In this document: piece after piece, positions 29,103 through 33,710 of the stretch
Numbering within the stretch: position 1 is the stretch's first letter
Layout of the letters: each line of letters begins with the position of its first letter
Origin: Chitinimonas sp. BJB300
GTDB taxonomy: Bacteria; Pseudomonadota; Gammaproteobacteria; Burkholderiales; Chitinimonadaceae
Assembly: GCF_002735695.1 (NCBI RefSeq)
Contig: NZ_PDZH01000046.1
Coordinates: 1-33,710, forward strand
Reading direction: 5' to 3'
DNA: 33,710 nt
Made by a program: the position numbers and the translations under genes
The notes under the pieces: model-generated
Told to the model about the DNA's origin: nothing
What the model saw: the letters and a program-made list of their open reading frames with translations, nothing else
Database searches by the model: none

Positions 29103-30362
29103 TCAAGCACTTTGTGGCAACGCGCCTTTATTGTCTGGCTTGGTCGCCACAGCCAAAGGGCGATAACCATGCGTGCCGTAGTAAGCAATGAAGAGGTAAC
29201 AAACCAGTGGCACCACAAATGTAACCAGCAAAGTCATATGGTCAGCCAGCATAGCCTGCAACAAGGGCACAACCGCGCCGCCCACAATCGCCATGCACAG
29301 CACACCCGAACCCAGGCTCGTACGCTCGCCCAGGCTTTCCAGTGCCAGCGAGAAAATCGTCGGGAACATGATGGAATTGAACAAACCAGTCAGCAGCAAA
29401 GCCCACATCGCCACAGGGCCACCAATACAGATTGCCAACCCGATCAACATGGCGTTGATCATCCCTGCGCAAGCCAGCACACGGCTGGCCGGCACACTAC
29501 GCATCAGCGCACTACCTACAAAGCGCCCAACCATGGCAGCGCCCCCGATGAAAGCCAGATACCGACCCGCAGTAGCGTGGCTGAAGCCAGCATTGGCCGG
29601 GTCGCTCATCAAGCTGACGAAAAAGCTGCCAATCGACACCTCGGCACCCACATAGGTAAAGATACCCACGGCGCCCAACACTAAATGGCGCTGCGACCAA
29701 ATACTACGAACAGGTTGTTGGCTGGATGCCTTCGAGACTGTGTCTGACCCCATCTTGCGTACATCGGGCAAACGAAAGAGCGCCACAGCGGCCGCCAACA
29801 CAAACAGCAAAGCCGCCAACACCAAGTAAGGACCTTGCACACTGCTCGGGTCATTCACCGCAGCCGCAGTGTGGTCAGCAACGCCGAGAATCGTGACCGC
29901 ACCCACTAACGGGCCCAAGGTAGCACCCAGGGAATTGAACGCCTGGGCCAGATTCAAGCGGCTCGATGCCGTTTCAGGCGCACCCAGGAAGGTAACGTAA
30001 GGGTTCGCCGCTACCTGCAACAAAGTAATCCCTGACGCCAGCACAAATAGCGCGCCCAGGAAAAAAGGATAGGCACGCAAGCTGGCTGCTGGATAGAACA
30101 TCAAGCAACCCACACCCACAGTGCACAAACCAATGATAATGCCGCGTTGATACCCCAGGCGCTGCAACAGCCAGCCGGCCGGCATCGAGACGACAAAATA
30201 AGCACTAAAGAAACAGGACTGCACCAAGATGGCCTGCACAAACGTCAGCGAGAACATCGCCTTAAAATGCGGCACCAGAATGTCATTCAGCGAGGTAATC
30301 AAACCCCACATAAAGAACAGCGAAGTCAGCACCGCCAATGGGCGGGAATGCGGTTGGTTCAT
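29103..30362 (-). CDS. FucP/NagP-type MFS sugar permease
   Basis: This is a 12-span major facilitator of the fucose/glucose/galactose:H+ symporter family, which in chitin users includes the N-acetylglucosamine permease NagP. With ATG 30362 it has 419 residues. Family hallmarks are FFMWGLITSLNDILVPHFK in the first span, FFSAYFVVSMPAGWLLQRLGYQRG, QVAANPYVTFLG, LNLAQAFNSLGATLGPL and SIMFPTIFSLALESLG. ATG 30362 was chosen for the AGGATT site about 9 bp upstream and the normal family N-terminus. A GlcNAc role is inferred from the chitinase genes nearby; the sequence alone fits several sugars. Confidence 0.88.
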   Translation of the reverse strand: MNQPHSRPLAVLTSLFFMWGLITSLNDILVPHFKAMFSLTFVQAILVQSCFFSAYFVVSMPAGWLLQRLGYQRGIIIGLCTVGVGCLMFYPAASLRAYPFFLGALFVLASGITLLQVAANPYVTFLGAPETASSRLNLAQAFNSLGATLGPLVGAVTILGVADHTAAAVNDPSSVQGPYLVLAALLFVLAAAVALFRLPDVRKMGSDTVSKASSQQPVRSIWSQRHLVLGAVGIFTYVGAEVSIGSFFVSLMSDPANAGFSHATAGRYLAFIGGAAMVGRFVGSALMRSVPASRVLACAGMINAMLIGLAICIGGPVAMWALLLTGLFNSIMFPTIFSLALESLGERTSLGSGVLCMAIVGGAVVPLLQAMLADHMTLLVTFVVPLVCYLFIAYYGTHGYRPLAVATKPDNKGALPQSA

Positions 30363-30679
30363 GATGGCAATCCTGTCTTGCTTACGCAAAACTTACCTGT
30401 AATCAGAAAGTTCGCGATGCTAACGACTAGCCGCCCCCTGCGCACCTGGGATTTCCACAGCTAGCAGAGTTCGATAAATGCTTAATTCAATGTCAAAAAT
30501 GGGGGGCACTGACGATATTTACCCATCCTCTAAATCCACACATCGCCACATGTACAAACCGCCCCAGGCCAGGATTACATCACTCAATTCGCCTGCGGGA
30601 AATGGCCGGTTTTCTATCGCTTTTTCTGCTACAACTTGCAAGTAAATTCCTTGCAAAATCCACATTCTAATTAATTACC
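30363..30679. other. Upstream region of the permease
   Basis: This 317-bp non-coding stretch has no gene I can support. It contains the inverted repeat TTGCAAG (30636-30642) / CTTGCAA (30650-30656) in an AT-rich setting about 280 bp before the permease start. The repeat may instead belong to the lost 5' part of the adjacent glycosyltransferase relic. Confidence 0.4.
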
Positions 30680-30948
30680 CCTGATGTGGTGATTGCCCAC
30701 CCGGGTTGGGGCGAATCGCTGTTTGTGAAAGACATCTTTCCCAACACCCGCTTAATCCACTTCTGCGAATTGTTCTACCGCGCAGAAAGGGGCCGACATC
30801 GGTTTCGACCCAGCCTCCAGTAACCCTGGACGACCGTGCCCGTATTCGCAGCAAGAATGCCCTGCACCTGTTGGCGCTCGATGCCTGTGATATCGGCATT
30901 GCCCCCACCCAGTGGTAGAAGTCGCGCTTCCCCGACGAATACCAATAC
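30680..30948 (+). pseudogene. Glycosyltransferase family 4 relic
   Basis: Reading across three frames recovers one continuous internal piece of a GT4-type glycosyltransferase: PDVVIAHPGWGESLFVKDIF through LIHFCELFYRAE, then GADIGFDPAS after an extra A at 30788, then VTLDDRARIRSKNALHLLAL and DACDIGIAPTQW. The sequence TQW is followed by a TAG at 30916-30918 where KSRFPDEYQ continues. There are therefore at least two frameshifts and one nonsense change, and both the start and the last half are missing. The family normally acts in surface polysaccharide synthesis. It is cut off at 30949 by an IS3-family end. Confidence 0.8.
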
Positions 30949-31195
30949 TGAACCACCCCGGGTTTTGAGGAAGCTATTTCGTTAAAGTGTTTTAGCGAGT
31001 TACCAGTAATAGTTTGCCTCAGCTTCCACTGGTGGGATATAGCCAATGGGTTCGAGCAGGCGGTCGTGGTTGAACCAGGCCACCCATTCCAACGTAGCCA
31101 GCTCCACAGCTTCACCGGTTTACCACGGGCATCGCCGGTGGATGACCTCGGCCTTGTTCAAACCGTTGATGGTTTCATCGGCGATTGGCAGGGTT
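30949..31195 (-). pseudogene. IS3-family transposase (OrfB) relic with terminal inverted repeat
   Basis: On the minus strand, 31182 down to 31000 encodes the conserved end of an IS3-type integrase-core transposase: ETINGLNKAEVIHRRCPW, a TAA where a lysine is usual, then VELATLEWVAWFNHDRLLEP and IGYIPPVEAEANYYW before the stop. The element's outer end is TGAACCACCCCGGGTTTTGA starting at 30949, directly abutting the glycosyltransferase relic. The 5' part of the element is absent; only about 250 bp remain before the selO terminator. Confidence 0.85.
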
Positions 31196-31226
31196 GGGGC
31201 GAGTGGTCGGCCAGATCACTCGCCCC
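31196..31226 (-). terminator. Hairpin after selO
   Basis: GGGGCGAGT (31196-31204) pairs with ACTCGCCCC (31218-31226), a 9-bp GC-rich stem 17 bp beyond the selO stop on the minus strand. No clear T run follows, so termination efficiency is uncertain. Confidence 0.5.
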
Positions 31227-31242
31227 TACTGTTTCATCGACT

Positions 31243-32682
31243 TTAAGACGAGCAGCTCACCGACAGCTCCGTTGCCCAGTCTGGTGGCAACCCTGCGTAA
31301 GCCTCAAAATCAGGCTGTTCATCAAATGGCCGCGCCAACAACGTTTGTAATCGGGTTATCTCCCTGAAGTCACCGGCATTGGCTTGGCGTATGGCTTGTT
31401 CCGCCAAATGATTACGCAGGATGTACTTGGGGTTGACAGCCAACATGGCCGTTTGCCGCTCGGCCTGATCACGGCCCTCTAAGGCCAAGCGCACTTTGTA
31501 GTCCCACGCCCAGGCATCGAAAGCATCCCGATCAACCATAAGGTTACGGACCGGTTCGTTAAGACTGGTCATATCGAAATGGCAAAGGGCGCGCCAAAAA
31601 ATCGTCCAGTCAGTATGCCCAGCTTGCAGCAGGTCGAAAAGGCGGGTGAACAACTGCCAATCATCAGGCGCTTCATCAACCAGACCCAACTTGGCGCGAA
31701 AGCGCTCGGCCAGCGCGGTTTCAAACTCGCCTTGGTATTGCTTCAAAGCCGCAATCGCTTCATCGCGGTCAAGCAAAGGCAACAGCGCCTGGGCCAGACA
31801 GTTCAAGTTGAACAGGCCAACTTCAGGCTGCATCCCATACGCGTAGCGGCCACTGTGGTCCGAATGGTTGCAGATATGGCCGGCGTCGAATCCATCCAGA
31901 AAACCAAATGGCCCGTAATCGATGGTCAAGCCCAGCAGCGACATGTTGTCGGTGTTCATCACACCATGGCAAAAACCAACCGCCTGCCAATCGGCAATCA
32001 ATTCAGCCGTGCGCGCCACGACTTCGCTCAGCATCGCCTGATAGGGGTTAGCGGCATCGCGATGGTGAGGGAAATAGTGAGCGATGGCGAAATCCGCCAG
32101 CGCTTTCAGCGCAGTATGGTTACCTAGGTAGTAAAAATGCTCGAAGTGGCCAAAGCGTAGAAACGATGGCGCGACGCGGGTCACCACCGCAGCGGTTTCC
32201 TGTGTCTCGCGCCAGACAGTCTCTGGGCTGGCAACCAAGGCCAGGGCCCGGGTCGTGGGAATACCCAAGCCATGCATGGCTTCAGAACAAAGATATTCAC
32301 GAATACTGGACCGCAGCACGGCACGGCCATCTGCCCGCCGTGAATAGGGCGTCTGCCCTGCCCCTTTAAGCTGAATTTCCTGCCCGGCCAACTCACCCAG
32401 CAACATAGCGCGACCGTCGCCAAGCTGCCCGGCCCATACACCGAACTGATGTCCAGAATAAACCGTGGCGATTGGCGGTTCGGCGGCAATGGCTTGATTA
32501 CCTGCAAAGCTATCCGCTGCATTGGGAATCTGGTTGACGTCCAGAGGCAAACCCATGCTGGCAGCAAGTTCACTATTCCATGCAAGGAGTTGCGTTGCTG
32601 GCAGCGGCTCGGCCACCACTTCGCTGTAAAACTGGCTGCCAAGTTGCCGAAAGCGAGCGGGATGAAGCTGGATGGATAACAT
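31243..32682 (-). CDS. selO: SelO family protein adenylyltransferase (YdiU)
   Basis: SelO is a pseudokinase-fold enzyme that transfers AMP from ATP to Ser, Thr or Tyr of proteins during redox stress. The 479 residues match the bacterial family. Seen are [58 protein letters not shown] in two adjacent segments, [24 protein letters not shown] with the metal-binding Asn and Asp, and a C-terminal CSS in which the Cys matches the position of selenocysteine in eukaryotic SelO. ATG 32682 lacks a strong ribosome-binding site. A hairpin, TCCGAC (32689-32694)/GTCGGA (32702-32707), lies in its leader. Confidence 0.95.
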   Translation of the reverse strand: MLSIQLHPARFRQLGSQFYSEVVAEPLPATQLLAWNSELAASMGLPLDVNQIPNAADSFAGNQAIAAEPPIATVYSGHQFGVWAGQLGDGRAMLLGELAGQEIQLKGAGQTPYSRRADGRAVLRSSIREYLCSEAMHGLGIPTTRALALVASPETVWRETQETAAVVTRVAPSFLRFGHFEHFYYLGNHTALKALADFAIAHYFPHHRDAANPYQAMLSEVVARTAELIADWQAVGFCHGVMNTDNMSLLGLTIDYGPFGFLDGFDAGHICNHSDHSGRYAYGMQPEVGLFNLNCLAQALLPLLDRDEAIAALKQYQGEFETALAERFRAKLGLVDEAPDDWQLFTRLFDLLQAGHTDWTIFWRALCHFDMTSLNEPVRNLMVDRDAFDAWAWDYKVRLALEGRDQAERQTAMLAVNPKYILRNHLAEQAIRQANAGDFREITRLQTLLARPFDEQPDFEAYAGLPPDWATELSVSCSS

Positions 32683-33284
32683 AATGGTTCCGACGAATTT
32701 TGTCGGATCTTAACGCCGATGCCATTGCATCGCCTATCGTAGCGGCTAAGGACCATTGAATCGCAGGGCGATGCCCCAAGATGGCGGAAATATAGCGGAA
32801 GTGGTGGCCATTGCACCCTATGCCAGCGATTGCAATTGAGGTTTTAAAATACCCCCATCTATACTTTGACATAAAAAAATCAAGCCAATGATTAAGAATG
32901 GTAGCGTGGGGGCGAATTGATGGCTTTTTTTCATCAGCCCCTTCATTACAAGCCGCATGACGGAAAATACCCGAGCATAAACTGATTACACAACTCTTAA
33001 CCATTGGCCAAGCTGAATGGGTAATACGAGCACGACCGGATGTAACCGAGGAAGAGGTAAAAAAAATTACAACTGACAATTGATAGGTTGAAAAGTGAAG
33101 GATTCTTTACAAAAATTTCGAAAGACTATATTACAGAGCTTGGGGATTAATAATAATCCTTGAACAATCTAAGCACCGCGAGGCTATACACAGCCCCCAT
33201 CCTTATAAAATCACCGGCCAAGTAAATAGTGTGCAACACAATAATCTGCACACATCCCCCCAGCCGTCCCCTGCCAAATCAGTA
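32683..33284. other. AT-rich intergenic stretch with coding debris
   Basis: No intact gene is supported in these 602 bp. From about 32860 the sequence becomes clearly richer in A and T than its neighbours. On the plus strand around 32976-33086 a short frame without a start codon reads LLTIGQAEWVIRARPDVTEE and ends at a TGA. Directly after it, in another frame, comes RLKSEGFFTKISKDYITELG, ending about 33150. The two could be pieces of one decayed gene, but I do not recognise it. A GTGTGCA/TGCACAC hairpin (33229-33253) lies downstream of the broken binding-protein gene. Confidence 0.4.
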
Positions 33285-33590
33285 TTACTTGTATTTGGCG
33301 CCAATTTTGGCTGAGGTCCCGTCCTTTTCCATCGCATGGACAGCATCGTTGAGTTTCTTCACTGTGTCATCCGATACAGACGGATTGCACGCGACGTACA
33401 TCTGGCTGTCTTTTGGGTCACCGGCAGTCAATACCGACTTTATCTTGCCCTGCAAGCCTTCGCGTGCCGCCTTGTAGGGGCCGCTATTCGCGCCTGCCAC
33501 CCATAGGTCGATACGACCAGATAGAAGCTTGGGCAGATTCTGCGTATCGGTCACGACACGATCCAGCTTTACCCCTTGCTTCTCTAAATA
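33285..33590 (-). pseudogene. 3'-fragment of an amino-acid-type ABC transporter substrate-binding protein
   Basis: The fragment encodes the last 101 or so residues of a family 3 solute-binding protein: GVKLDRVVTDTQNLPKLLSG, RIDLWVAGANSGPYKAAREG, and QMYVACNPSVSDDTVKKLND, ending GAKYK. In intact homologues this is the second lobe, about 40% of the protein. The upstream part has been replaced at base 33591 by the IS end, so this copy has no start or signal peptide of its own. No ABC permease or ATPase gene lies beside it. Confidence 0.85.
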
Positions 33591-33710
33591 ACTGATGTTA
33601 CGCAGTAGCTGCGAGAAGCAGCTGTAACTGATCATAAGCCGCGCGGGAGGCGTTGATCAGTAACTTGCGGCAAAGTGCGAATGGGTTCTTCTGCGTCTTG
33701 ATGCTCAGGC
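33591..33710 (-). mobile_element. 3' end of the same insertion sequence (right copy)
   Basis: This segment is the exact reverse complement of bases 8-127. On the minus strand it encodes the same transposase C-terminus (ending LLLAATA, stop at 33598-33600) and ends at ACTGATGTTA. The two copies therefore point toward each other across the window. Their flanks differ (an integrase on the left, a binding protein on the right), so they are separate insertions. Confidence 0.75.

Noticed and set aside
29034-29684. 216-codon plus-strand open frame opposite the permease
   Set aside because: Its His/Gln-rich composition is typical of an antisense shadow; the permease on the other strand is well supported.
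30675-31115. 146-codon minus-strand open frame across the glycosyltransferase and IS3 relics
   Set aside because: It is a chance frame joining two different relics; the recognisable homologies are in other frames.
32573-33079. 168-codon minus-strand open frame upstream of selO
   Set aside because: It overlaps the selO N-terminus in another frame, shows no recognisable motif and crosses the AT-rich debris.

Overview
This window looks like chromosomal DNA from a chitin-degrading betaproteobacterium, probably in or near the Neisseriales (Chitinibacteraceae/Chitinimonas-like). The reasons are two conserved proteobacterial gene blocks, rsmI-lpoA-yraN-diaA-BON lipoprotein and gpmI-envC-ctpA-moeB, together with a secreted GH18 chitinase, a GH19-type enzyme and a FucP/NagP-type sugar permease. 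The placement is inferred from gene content, not from a phylogeny.

Both ends are mobile. Bases 8-127 and 33591-33710 are a perfect 120-bp inverted repeat: two copies of the 3' end of one insertion sequence, each carrying the last codons of a transposase and pointing inward. The left copy cuts off a P4-type integrase that sits beside tRNA-Leu(CAA). The right copy cuts off an amino-acid-type substrate-binding protein gene. The window is probably an assembly contig that stops inside a multicopy IS.

Layout: 1-1365, IS end, truncated integrase, tRNA-Leu. 1406-6003, rsmI (minus strand), diverging from lpoA-yraN-diaA-BON lipoprotein and then a TatD nuclease. 6072-10051, a leftward group: an unrecognised exported SH3-like protein, a prolyl 4-hydroxylase-like oxygenase and the GH18 chitinase. 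10294-16293, leftward moeB, a GAF gene, and gpmI-envC-ctpA. 16438-22515, rightward ArsR-family regulator with two cysteines spaced as in persulfide sensors, then an 1802-residue CHASE/6xPAS hybrid kinase. 22603-24055, leftward scoA-scoB. 24421-27449, rightward oligopeptidase B and GH19 enzyme. 27642-30362, leftward CurA-type reductase and FucP/NagP-type permease. 30680-31195, a glycosyltransferase relic cut by an IS3-family relic. 31243-32682, leftward selO. 32683-33284, AT-rich debris, followed by the broken binding-protein gene.

The most unusual feature is a family of about 140-bp MITE-like repeats (7088-7231, 26519-26661, 27447-27591) with imperfect termini reading TAGAACCTGTTTAAAGTCT, plus a short relative at 5063-5140. 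All three full-length copies abut a stop codon, and in two of them the repeat terminus itself supplies the TAG. No cognate transposase is visible. Functionally, the GH18 chitinase, GH19 enzyme and permease suggest chitin/GlcNAc use, and a perfect 14-bp palindrome upstream of the chitinase is a candidate control site. LpoA, DiaA, the BON lipoprotein, EnvC and CtpA belong to envelope and cell-division upkeep.
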